NCBI RefSeq assembly: GCF_003570885.1
Contig: NZ_QXJC01000010.1
Location: 62,001 to 126,000, forward strand
Direction: 5' to 3'
Length of the DNA: 64,000 bases
DNA from: Simplicispira hankyongi
GTDB lineage: Bacteria > Pseudomonadota > Gammaproteobacteria > Burkholderiales > Burkholderiaceae_C
Each line of letters opens with the position of its first letter. Positions within the stretch are counted from its first letter, which is position 1. The position numbers were made by a program, and so were the translations under genes. The notes below the pieces were generated by a model that was not told where the DNA came from, did not search any database, and was given only the letters and a program-made list of their open reading frames with translations. Below, one piece after another: positions 54,578 to 64,000 of the stretch.

Positions 54578-57500
54578 CTACCTGAAGTCCCGGCTCTCCG
54601 TTGCCAGCCGGCCCAGCAGCGGTGACAGATCGACCAGCCGGTAAGCGATCAGGTTGCACACTTCACCCTCGCGCTGCCAGCGCCCCTTGACCCCCAGCAG
54701 CCGTGCGCCCAGCAGCACCTGCCGCTGTGCTTGCCGGACATGCTTCCACACGATCACCTGCGTGCTGCCGTGCTCGTCTTCCAGCGAGACGAACACCGTG
54801 CCCTTGGCCGTTTCGGGTTGCTGCCGCAGTGTGACGATGCCGGCCGTGCGCACGGTCCTGCCATCGGGCATGCGGCGCAGATCCTCGGAAGTTTGGAGCT
54901 TGTAGGTGTCGAGCTTGCGCCGCAGCAAGGCCATGGGGTGGCTGCGCAGCGTCAGCCCCACCGAAGCGAAGTCCCAGACCACTTCCTCGCCCTCGGGCGC
55001 GGCGGGCAGTTCCAGAAACTCCTCGTCCACCGGCGCATCCTGCAACAGTGCGGGTGGCGCATGCAGGGCCGCTGCTTCCCATACCTGCTGGCGGCGGTGG
55101 CCCGACAGCGTCGCCAGGGCACCGGCCGCCGCCAGCAGCTTCATCTCGTGCTGTTCCAGCCGGGCGCGACGCGCCAGCTCCTCGGTGCTGTCGAAGGGCG
55201 CCATGGCGCGCTCGGCCGCGATGCGCTCGGCACTGATGGCCTGCAGGCCATGGACCATGTGCAGCCCCAGCCGCACGGCAGGGGTGGCGGGCAGGTCTTC
55301 CAGCGTGGATTCCAGCGCGCTGTGCATCACATCCACGGGCCGCACCTCCACGCCATGGCGGCGCGCGTCCTGCACCAACTGGCTCGGCGTGTAAAAACCC
55401 ATGGGCTGGCTGTTGAGCAGCGCCACGAGGAAGGCCGCCGGTTCGTGCCGCTTGATCCAGGCCGAGGCGTAGACCAGCAGCGCGAAACTGGCCGCGTGGC
55501 TCTCCGGGAAACCGTATTCCGAGAACCCCTTGACCTGCTCGAAGATGGCCTCGGCGAACTCCAGCGCATAACCCCGGGAGGTCATGCCATCGACAAGCCG
55601 GTGGTAATACTTCTCCAGCCCGCCCTTGCGCTTCCAGGCCGCCATGGCGCGGCGCAGACCGTCGGCCTCGCCGGGCGTGAAGCCTGCCGCGAGCATGGCG
55701 ATTTGCATCACCTGTTCCTGGAACACCGGCACGCCCAGCGTGCGGCCCAGCGCGGCGCGCAGGGCCTCGCTGGGGTAGGTGACCGGCTCCTTGCCTTGGC
55801 GCCGGTTCAGGTAGGGATGCACCATGCCGCCCTGGATCGGTCCGGGCCGCACGATGGCCACCTCGATCACCAGGTCGTAGAAACACCGGGGGCGCAGGCG
55901 CGGCAGCATGCCCATCTGGGCCCGGCTCTCGATCTGGAACACGCCGATGGTGTCGGCCTGGCAGACCATGTCGTAGGTAGCACTGTCTTCGGCGGGAATG
56001 TCCTGCATCCCAAAGACATGACCGCGCCGCAGGCCGATGAGGTCCAGTGCGCGCCGGATCGCCGACAGCATGCCCAGGGCCAGCACATCGACCTTGAGCA
56101 GGCCGGCGGCGTCGAGGTCGTCCTTGTCCCATTCGATCACCGTGCGATCGGGCATGGAGGCGTTCTCCACCGGCACCATCCGGCACAGCAAACCCCGGGT
56201 GAGCACGAAGCCGCCCGTGTGCTGAGACAGGTGGCGCGGAAACCCCATCAGCTGCTGCGTGAGCGTGATGAGCTGGCGCACGGCCAGGTCGTCCGCTGGG
56301 ATACCCAGCTCCTCAAAGCGTTCCTGGCGCACGCCCGCGCCGTCAAACCACTTCTGGCCCTTGGCGATGGCATCCACCGTGGCCAGATCGAACCCCAGGG
56401 CCTTGCCCACATCACGGATCGCCGACTTGGGGCGGTAGCTGATGACCGTGGCCGTGAGGGCGGCGCGATCGCGCCCATACTTCTGGTACAGGTACTGGAT
56501 CACCTCTTCGCGGCGCTGGTGCTCGAAGTCGATGTCGATGTCTGGAGGCTCGTTGCGCTCCTTCGAGATGAAGCGCTCAAACAGCACCGACATGCGCGCC
56601 GGGTCCACCTCGGTCACGCCCAGGCAGTAGCAGACCACGCTGTTGGCGGCCGAGCCGCGCCCCTGGCACAGGATGTGGCGAGAACGCGCGAAGGCCACGA
56701 TGTCGTACACCGTGAGGAAGTAGTGCTCGTAGCGCAGCTCGCAGATCAGGGCCAGCTCGTGCTCGATCAGCTCCTGCACCGGGGCAGCAATGCCTTGCGG
56801 CCAGCGGCGCCCCGCGCCCTCGTAGGTCATCTGCCGCAGATAGCTGGCGGCCGTGTACCCTGGCGGAACCACCTCGTCCGGATACTGGTACTTCAGCTCG
56901 TCCAGGCTGAAACTGCAGCGCGCCATCACGCGCAGCGTCTCGGCCAACAGCTCGGCAGGAAACGTCTGCGCCAAGCGCAGGCGCGTGCGTAGATGCTGCT
57001 CGGCGCTGCGCTGCAGCGCATGGCCGCATTCCGTGAGTGGCTTGCCGATGCGCGTGGCCGTGAGCACGTCCTGCAGCGGCTTGCGCGAGCGCACATGCAT
57101 GTGCACATCGCCCACCGCCACCAGGGGCAGCGCCGTCAGCTCCGACAGGGCGCGCAGGCGGTGCAGCCAGAGTTCATCGTCCAGGCGCCGCAGCTGCTCC
57201 ACCCCGATCCAGCACCGACCCGTGAAATGCCCCAGCGCCCAGCGCCCCATGGCTTCGAGCTGGGCATCGGTGGCCTGGCGGTCCGGGCACAGCAGGGCCA
57301 GGCAGTCCGCCAACTCGGCGCCCGTGATGTGGTCCAGGGTCAGGTGGTAGCTGCCTTTCTCGGAAGCGCGCCGTAGCTTGGTGATGAAGGCACACAGGTT
57401 GCCGTAGCCATGCAGGTTCTGCGCCAGGAGGACCAGCGTGAACGGAGCCTCCCCCTCGTCACGGGGCTGGATGCCAAACTGTGAGCCCAGCAGGAGGGGC

Positions 57501-57700
57501 AGCCCCACCGCCTGGGCTGCCACATGGGCACGCACCACACCGGCCATGCTGCATTCGTCGGTGATCGCCAGTGCCCGGTAGCCCAGTTCCTTGGCGCGTT
57601 CGACCAGCTCTTCGGGCCGGCTGGCTCCGCGCAGGAAGGTGAAGTTCGAGATACAGCGCAGCTCGGCATAGTCCGGCAGCGATCGTGGGGGGCGGTTCAT
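54578..57700 (-). CDS. dnaE2: Error-prone DNA polymerase DnaE2 (ImuC)
   Basis: 1040 aa from ATG 57700. A PHP domain lies at the N-terminus (CISNFTFLRGASRPEELVE), then the C-family polymerase with the catalytic Asp pair in PPDIDIDFEHQRREEV, KVDVLALGMLSAIRRAL and a C-terminal OB fold. The length is typical of ImuC/DnaE2, shorter than replicative DnaE. With ImuA and ImuB it performs mutagenic lesion bypass under SOS control. It follows imuB by 10 bases. Confidence 0.97.
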   Translation of the reverse strand: MNRPPRSLPDYAELRCISNFTFLRGASRPEELVERAKELGYRALAITDECSMAGVVRAHVAAQAVGLPLLLGSQFGIQPRDEGEAPFTLVLLAQNLHGYGNLCAFITKLRRASEKGSYHLTLDHITGAELADCLALLCPDRQATDAQLEAMGRWALGHFTGRCWIGVEQLRRLDDELWLHRLRALSELTALPLVAVGDVHMHVRSRKPLQDVLTATRIGKPLTECGHALQRSAEQHLRTRLRLAQTFPAELLAETLRVMARCSFSLDELKYQYPDEVVPPGYTAASYLRQMTYEGAGRRWPQGIAAPVQELIEHELALICELRYEHYFLTVYDIVAFARSRHILCQGRGSAANSVVCYCLGVTEVDPARMSVLFERFISKERNEPPDIDIDFEHQRREEVIQYLYQKYGRDRAALTATVISYRPKSAIRDVGKALGFDLATVDAIAKGQKWFDGAGVRQERFEELGIPADDLAVRQLITLTQQLMGFPRHLSQHTGGFVLTRGLLCRMVPVENASMPDRTVIEWDKDDLDAAGLLKVDVLALGMLSAIRRALDLIGLRRGHVFGMQDIPAEDSATYDMVCQADTIGVFQIESRAQMGMLPRLRPRCFYDLVIEVAIVRPGPIQGGMVHPYLNRRQGKEPVTYPSEALRAALGRTLGVPVFQEQVMQIAMLAAGFTPGEADGLRRAMAAWKRKGGLEKYYHRLVDGMTSRGYALEFAEAIFEQVKGFSEYGFPESHAASFALLVYASAWIKRHEPAAFLVALLNSQPMGFYTPSQLVQDARRHGVEVRPVDVMHSALESTLEDLPATPAVRLGLHMVHGLQAISAERIAAERAMAPFDSTEELARRARLEQHEMKLLAAAGALATLSGHRRQQVWEAAALHAPPALLQDAPVDEEFLELPAAPEGEEVVWDFASVGLTLRSHPMALLRRKLDTYKLQTSEDLRRMPDGRTVRTAGIVTLRQQPETAKGTVFVSLEDEHGSTQVIVWKHVRQAQRQVLLGARLLGVKGRWQREGEVCNLIAYRLVDLSPLLGRLATESRDFR

Positions 57701-57710
57701 CGCCGGTACC

Positions 57711-59039
57711 TCACGCAAAGCTGCCATGCAGGAACCACGCCGTCTGGTCCCGCGCCAGGCGTTGCTGGAACACCCACAGCACCCCCGCATGCGGGCTCAG
57801 GGCCAGCCAGTAGTCCCGCTGCACATTGAGCGGCTGGGCCTCTGCACCGCTGCCGCTGCGGTGCCACCAGCCGCCTTCGACCCGGTCCGGACCGAGCAGC
57901 AGTTGCAGCGGTCCCTGGTAGTGCGGCCGGTGGTTGCGTTCGATCAGGCGCAGTGGCTTCTCCAGCACCCAGGTGGGCAGAGGCAGTGCATGCCGGGGCT
58001 CCTGGCCCTGGCTCCGGACCCGTCGGGCCGGATCGCTGTTCCAGCCCTGCATCCATTCCAGCCGGTGGTCGGCGTACAGCACCGGGCGTTGCACGCTGGC
58101 CTGGCCCAGCCGCGCCTGGATACGCTCCAGCGCCAGATCGCTGTCTGCGCCCTGGCGCAGGGTCTCGGGAATGAGCGATCGGCACTCTTCGACGAAGGGG
58201 GTGACCTCGCTGGCCAGCAATTCGATGTCCCCGGCGGGCGCCAGCAGCGTGATCTTGGCCAGGTGCTCGGCCAGCAGGCGCGAGAAGTGCTCCACGTTCT
58301 GCATGGGCTGGGCGGTGCGCACCGTGATCTCGCCGCCGGTGCCCGCATCCTTGGCGCGCATCACGTCGTGGCACCAGCGCAGTGTGAAAGCGGTGGCCCC
58401 CAGTCGGCGCGCTGCCAACCAGCCGGCCATCTGCACCAGCAGGCGCCGGGCGCCGAAGAGCAGGGCAGGCGCTGTCTCCACGCGCGACATCAGCTCCAGC
58501 CGCGCATGGAACGTCTCGGGCAGAGTAATCCATGCGTAGGCCTCGGGCCGCAGCCCGTAGGCCAGGTCCAGTCCCACCAGCAACGCCTTGCCGAAACGGC
58601 GTGACAGACCGCCGCGTGGCAGCGCACGCACATCGCCCAGGGTGTGGCAGCCCACGCGCGCCAGCGTGGCGTGGTGCTGGCCCACCGCCATGATGGCGTG
58701 CAACGGCAGCGGGTCCAGGATGCCGGTCAACGGGCCACGAAACCCATCCCGCTCCGCAGGCCCCGCGCCCTGGCGTGCGAGGGCCAAGGCCGCCGTGGCT
58801 GTGGGTGCCCAGGCCACCCGGGCGCCCAGTTCCTCGGCCCCGGCCTGCACCTTCAGGCGCAACTGCTCCATGCCACCGAACAGCCGTGCGCAGCTCGACA
58901 CCTCGGCCACCACGGCCTCCTCCAGCAGAGCCACCCGGGGTGTGAACTGCAAGGCCCAGGTGCCGAGGGATGCCGCATCAATGGGAGAGGGGCTCGGCGG
59001 CAGGGAAAGGGGAAGCAACGCGGCCCAATGCCCGAGCAT
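57711..59039 (-). CDS. imuB: Mutasome protein ImuB (catalytically dead Y-family polymerase)
   Basis: 442 aa. The Y-family fold is recognisable by LQFTPRVALLEEAVVAEVSS, then CARLFGGMEQL, GLSRRFGKALLVGLDLAYG and the finger/little-finger part, while the acidic active-site residues of Pol IV and V are absent. ImuB links the beta clamp to DnaE2 and ImuA. Its start overlaps the imuA stop by 62 bases, an unusually long coupling. Confidence 0.93.
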   Translation of the reverse strand: MLGHWAALLPLSLPPSPSPIDAASLGTWALQFTPRVALLEEAVVAEVSSCARLFGGMEQLRLKVQAGAEELGARVAWAPTATAALALARQGAGPAERDGFRGPLTGILDPLPLHAIMAVGQHHATLARVGCHTLGDVRALPRGGLSRRFGKALLVGLDLAYGLRPEAYAWITLPETFHARLELMSRVETAPALLFGARRLLVQMAGWLAARRLGATAFTLRWCHDVMRAKDAGTGGEITVRTAQPMQNVEHFSRLLAEHLAKITLLAPAGDIELLASEVTPFVEECRSLIPETLRQGADSDLALERIQARLGQASVQRPVLYADHRLEWMQGWNSDPARRVRSQGQEPRHALPLPTWVLEKPLRLIERNHRPHYQGPLQLLLGPDRVEGGWWHRSGSGAEAQPLNVQRDYWLALSPHAGVLWVFQQRLARDQTAWFLHGSFA

Positions 59040-59769
59040 CGGAGGACTCCTTGCGCGATGGCGCTGCCGTGGGAGCCGGCAGTGTCCGCAATCTGGGTGG
59101 CAGCACGCCTTCCAGGTTCAAAGGCATGGCGGCCAGGTGCAGGGGTTCGTCGAACGACGCGCCTCTGCGCTTGGGGATACGAACTTCCAACTGCCACCCA
59201 TCGGCCAGTGCGACACACACCCGCAAGGGAGCCGGTGAGGCGTCGTGCAGCGCGGTCACAGGCCGGAACAAGAAGACCGGCGCATCGCAGGACTGCGCAT
59301 GGATCTGCAAGCGGCGGATCTGCTCGGGCCGGGCTTGGGGGAGCCAGGACAGCACGGCGCCCGTGGGGTCGGACTTCACGATCTGCTCGGTGACCCAGAG
59401 ACCGTCCATGGGGGTGGTGGTCCGCACCCAGATCAACTGGTCTGCCGATACCCCCAGTTGCGCCAGCCCCGGTGCATGCGGCTGCTTGGGAGGGGCGATC
59501 AGGTAGATCCGTCCCCCGGACTGCACCAGCGCCGGGAGCGCAGGCCCCAGCAGGCGCCATTCACACAGCGCCGCCTGCGGCAGGAGCAGCTCTGTCAGGC
59601 TGTGCGTGGGCCAGCCACCACCGGGCAACTGCGCATCAAGTGCCCCGAAACCGGTCGGTACAGTGCGTGCCGCAGCACCCCCGACTTCACAGCCACGCCA
59701 GACAGCATCGGCCACATGGCGCGGGAGCACGCCAGGGTCGAAGGGGCGGGAAGCTGCGGGAACGGACAT
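58978..59769 (-). CDS. imuA: Mutasome protein ImuA (SulA/RecA-like)
   Basis: 263 aa from ATG 59769 (MSVPAASRPFDPG), chosen because an upstream start would read through the LexA box. PTGFGALDAQLPGGGWP is the RecA/ImuA start of the core and QIHAQSCDAPVFLFRPV lies later; there is no intact Walker A. ImuA is an accessory of ImuB-DnaE2 in damage-induced mutagenesis. First gene of the imuA-imuB-dnaE2 operon. Confidence 0.93.
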   Translation of the reverse strand: MSVPAASRPFDPGVLPRHVADAVWRGCEVGGAAARTVPTGFGALDAQLPGGGWPTHSLTELLLPQAALCEWRLLGPALPALVQSGGRIYLIAPPKQPHAPGLAQLGVSADQLIWVRTTTPMDGLWVTEQIVKSDPTGAVLSWLPQARPEQIRRLQIHAQSCDAPVFLFRPVTALHDASPAPLRVCVALADGWQLEVRIPKRRGASFDEPLHLAAMPLNLEGVLPPRLRTLPAPTAAPSRKESSDARALGRVASPFPAAEPLSH

Positions 59770-59811
59770 GGGCGACTGCCTGGTGGGGCACGGTAATGGG
59801 CTGCATAAATA

Positions 59812-59827
59812 CTGTATGAAACAACAG
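59812..59827. promoter_or_regulatory. LexA box 2 (imuABC operator)
   Basis: CTGTATGAAACAACAG fits CTGT-N8-ACAG exactly, 43 bases before the imuA ATG. It overlaps the likely promoter, so LexA would block initiation. Confidence 0.92.
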
Positions 59828-59841
59828 TATATACATGCCAC

Positions 59842-60061
59842 TCAAGAACGTGAAATGCCAAAAGAGCCGTGCCAAAACTTATAGCAGCGTTGGCTTGGAT
59901 GGTGCGGGGCAGGGCACTGGTGAAGCGAATGGGCCTACGCCATGCTTGGTCTTGCGAGGATGTTGCCGGGCTTAACCGCAGCACGTCATTGGGCGTCGAT
60001 TTGTTCGTACGTGAATATCTGCTTTGCAGCGGTCTCTGCCCTTCACGATGTCCGCGTTGGC
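59842..60061. other. Spacer between imuA operator and IS21-type element
   Basis: 220 bases with no credible gene. GTTGGC at 60056-60061 is the left copy of the IS target duplication. Confidence 0.6.
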
Positions 60062-60147
60062 TGTTAGCGCCGGAGTAATACTGACCCACTGCGCCGAAGT
60101 AAAGGTGACCCACCTGGGCGAGGATGGCGGCTTTTTGCGAGCCGTCG

Positions 60148-61931
<1,784 letters not shown>

Positions 61932-62067
61932 TCGGCGAGCCGCGCTGCTCGGCCTCTACGGGCTACGCCCTACGCGTCCGAGCAGCGCAATCGAAGGAGC
62001 CCAGGTGGGTCAGATTTACTTCGGCGATCAAGCAGGAAAGTGGGTCAGATTTAAATCGGCGTTGACA

Positions 62068-62339
62068 GTTGGCGACTTCCTTGCCCGAATTTTTGAACAA
62101 CGTGCCACGAAACAGAGGTAGTACGGCGGAGGGTTTTCAGCGGGGGTGTGGCTCGGTCACCCAAGCCGATCCTTTGAAGAGTGCCGACGCTCGCAGGAGC
62201 GGGTGCGTGCCCTGTACTTTTCGTACCTGCACTCAGTCTTTGGTCCTTGACCACTGCACTTCCGCACTGAGCACGAGCATCAAAGAAAAATCAAGTGGTT
62301 CGCTACCATCACAACATTCCAGAACCACAGGAGTGAGGG
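62068..62339. other. Intergenic region after the IS element
   Basis: 272 bases. GTTGGC at 62068-62073 is the right copy of the target duplication. A weak resemblance to an inverted TnsB site (GTTGGCGACTTCCTT) follows but is within chance. I see no gene. Confidence 0.5.
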
Positions 62340-62891
62340 ATGAGCATTGAGACCTACTTGATCGAGTGGGCTGCACGGGAAGTCGTCAAAGTCTTTGAGA
62401 GGTCGAAGGCCGCGGGGATTGCCTTTGTCATTGCAGTGATAGGCATGTCTATTGGTCTGGGTGTCTTTGCCTTCAAGTTCGGCAAGGGTCTGGCCGAGCG
62501 TGAGAAGGTGGCGAGGCTCGCTTCTGCCCCAATCCAGAGCGAGCGCGACCTAGCCGAAGCTTTACGAGCTATCTCCGACTACTCCGAGCGCAAAGCCCAA
62601 GAAGCCCGGGACACGGCAGCAGAGGCCCAACGCGCCCAAGTAGTCCTCGAAGAATCGAGGAAGCAAGCTGAACACTTCAACTCCATCGCAGCAACCAACA
62701 AGAGTGCGGTTGAGGCGATCTTCCGGGAGCAGGACGCACGGGCCGAGCAAAGCTTCTGGAAGGTGCAGTGGTTCAGCTTCCTCGTGGGTATCCTCAGCAC
62801 CTTCGCAACGATGGGAATGCTTTGGGTGGGCAGGAAAGCACGAGCCCTTTGGAAGGCAGGGCACCCAACCGACCCGGGGATTCACGGCTGA
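62340..62891 (+). CDS. Two-helix membrane protein with a coiled-coil centre
   Basis: 183 aa. One membrane helix at about 25-48 (GIAFVIAVIGMSIGLGVFAF), a coiled coil rich in Ala, Glu and Arg (about 60-130) and a second helix at about 142-165 (FSFLVGILSTFATMGMLWV). It resembles no family I can name. Small membrane proteins of this plan occur beside mobile elements and as effectors in defence systems, but no partner is adjacent. GGAGTGAGGG precedes the ATG. Confidence 0.7.
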   Translation: MSIETYLIEWAAREVVKVFERSKAAGIAFVIAVIGMSIGLGVFAFKFGKGLAEREKVARLASAPIQSERDLAEALRAISDYSERKAQEARDTAAEAQRAQVVLEESRKQAEHFNSIAATNKSAVEAIFREQDARAEQSFWKVQWFSFLVGILSTFATMGMLWVGRKARALWKAGHPTDPGIHG

Positions 62892-63238
62892 CCCCTCCGA
62901 GCGATGCGAGCCATGCGATGTCGAGACTCTAGCGCGCCGTCCGTATTGGCAGTTTTCAGTGGTGCCGATGCATCAGATAGCAGTTGCTTAAGGCGGCAAG
63001 CGAGGGGCCGCAGTCGCTGCATTCCCGACAGTCAACCCAGCAATGCACCGATAGCGAAGCATTCGATCGAACAACATTCATTGACTGTCGCGCGCGTCAA
63101 TCAACCGCTGTGATGCTGGACGCACTGTAGAGCAAGCCGGACCAAGAGGGCCCATATTCAAAGAGCGCACAGTGGAACGTCAGTGGCGCTGAGGAAGTCA
63201 GAGCAGCCTGGCTCCATAGAAGGACGAGAATGGAATGA
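62892..63238. other. Intergenic region before the lytic transglycosylase
   Basis: 347 bases without a convincing gene. The AAGGACGAG just before ATG 63239 is a plausible ribosome-binding site. Confidence 0.55.
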
Positions 63239-64000
63239 ATGCCAACAACATTCCGTTTTACAGCGCCCGCTCGCCTCTGGTGGGCCCTCCATTTGCTGGC
63301 GATCTTCGCCGTTGCGGGTTGCGCCTCCCCTCCACCTGTCGAAACCCAAGCACCGGCTGTACCGACGGTCGCCACTAAGCCGCCCCTCGCCGTATCCGAC
63401 GAGGTGGAACACAACCAGAAATTTGCCCGCTGGGTAGCCGAATTCAGCACCAGTGCACGCGCAGCGGGCATCGACGAGGCAACGCTCCAAATCGCATTCG
63501 GTGATGTCCGCTTCCTTCCTCGTGTCATCGAGCTGGACCGGGCGCAGCCCGAGTTCACCCGCACGGTCTGGGACTACCTCGATAGCGCGCTGTCGACGCA
63601 GAGAATCGCCCGTGGTCAGGACAAACTGCTGCTACTGCGACCCGAAGTTGACGCCATTGCAGCGCACTACGGCGTCCCGACAGAAGTGCTCGTCGCGATC
63701 TGGGGCATGGAGAGCAATTACGGCAGTTTCGTCGGCGACATTCCGACCATCGACGCCCTGGCGACGCTTGGCTTCGAGGGCCGGCGCGAGCAGTGGGCAC
63801 GTGACCAATTGCTCGCAGCATTGAAAATTCTGCAGAGTGGTGACATCGGCCGCGCGCAGATGCTTGGCTCGTGGGCTGGGGCGATGGGTCAGACGCAATT
63901 TTTGCCATCGAACTTTCTGGCGTATGCGGTGGATGCTGACGGTGATGGCCGCCGCGACATTTGGGGCAGCGTGGCCGATGTGATGGCTTCGACCGCGAAC
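63239..64000 (+). CDS. Lipoprotein lytic murein transglycosylase, MltB/SltB type (3' end outside window)
   Basis: 254 codons seen. A signal peptide with the lipobox FAVAGC (Cys28) is followed by a Pro/Thr linker, then the GH103 catalytic domain: IWGMESNYGSFVGDIPT with the catalytic Glu in MESNYG, and GAMGQTQFLPSNFLAYAVD. The enzyme cleaves peptidoglycan to 1,6-anhydroMurNAc products, the substrate pathway of anmK. It looks like core genome resuming after the accessory region. Nothing downstream is visible. Confidence 0.92.
   Translation, partial: MPTTFRFTAPARLWWALHLLAIFAVAGCASPPPVETQAPAVPTVATKPPLAVSDEVEHNQKFARWVAEFSTSARAAGIDEATLQIAFGDVRFLPRVIELDRAQPEFTRTVWDYLDSALSTQRIARGQDKLLLLRPEVDAIAAHYGVPTEVLVAIWGMESNYGSFVGDIPTIDALATLGFEGRREQWARDQLLAALKILQSGDIGRAQMLGSWAGAMGQTQFLPSNFLAYAVDADGDGRRDIWGSVADVMASTAN

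Noticed and set aside
54731-56992. 753-codon plus-strand frame over dnaE2
   Set aside because: Antisense shadow in GC-rich DNA; the minus frame encodes an unmistakable polymerase.
62068-62082. GTTGGCGACTTCCTT as the missing inverted TnsB site and right end
   Set aside because: It matches 11 of 15 positions; several such matches are expected by chance in 35 kb, and no second site lies nearby.

Overview
The window looks like a chromosomal segment of a high-GC betaproteobacterium of the Comamonadaceae (Acidovorax-like). I infer this from the SAH riboswitch in front of ahcY, the ahcY/tlyA/metF grouping, the DUF2917 gene, the cbpA-cbpM pair, an imuA-imuB-dnaE2 mutasome and a short dispersed repeat of a type I associate with this family. 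No database search was possible, so the taxonomic call is an inference.

Bases 1-28097 are ordinary core genome. They hold a three-gene lipid-linked sugar transfer cluster (GT39-like, GT2, small EamA/SMR-type transporter), prfC, an MFS transporter, the SAH-riboswitch-controlled ahcY followed by tlyA and metF, rlmJ, a membrane Ser/Thr kinase, rplM-rpsI, a DUF6776-like gene, a bactofilin, erpA, anmK, an M23 peptidase, tyrS, a LysR regulator, a DUF2917 gene, glmU, a small histidine kinase, the cbpA-cbpM-diguanylate cyclase operon, an Lrp regulator and glmS. A roughly 60-bp repeat occurs about six times here, three times inside reading frames (tlyA, glmU, anmK).

Bases 28098 to about 46000 are a Tn7-like transposon in attTn7, directly behind glmS. 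The glmS-proximal end carries three copies of AAAGTCGTAAAC, which closely match Tn7 TnsB sites. The machinery is tnsA-tnsB-tnsC on the minus strand, a TnsD-like protein and a second TniQ protein on the plus strand, plus two Xre regulators. tnsA lies at the end far from glmS, opposite to canonical Tn7. The cargo (28.7-36.8 kb) is a compact five-gene operon with an SIS-HAD fusion, a phosphoribosyltransferase-like protein, an AAA ATPase, an unrecognised protein and a PfkB-type kinase with a Cys cluster. It converges on an HTH-NADAR gene pair. This is the best candidate in the window for an undescribed system, probably one that makes or removes a phosphorylated sugar or nucleotide-like molecule, perhaps in defence.

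Bases 46.4-51.3 kb hold an AAA+ ATPase followed by three metallophosphoesterases (two are tandem paralogues), a HAD gene broken by one stop codon, and a small unknown gene, all tightly packed. An orphan gene and an IS3-family remnant follow. Bases 52.6-59.8 kb are an SOS cassette: an SRAP protein and a Cho-like GIY-YIG nuclease diverge from one LexA box, and imuA-imuB-dnaE2 runs from a second LexA box. An intact IS21-type element (60062-62067) with a 6-bp target duplication follows, then a small membrane protein. The window ends in a lipoprotein lytic transglycosylase that looks like core genome again, so the whole 28-63 kb interval may be a composite accessory region behind glmS.
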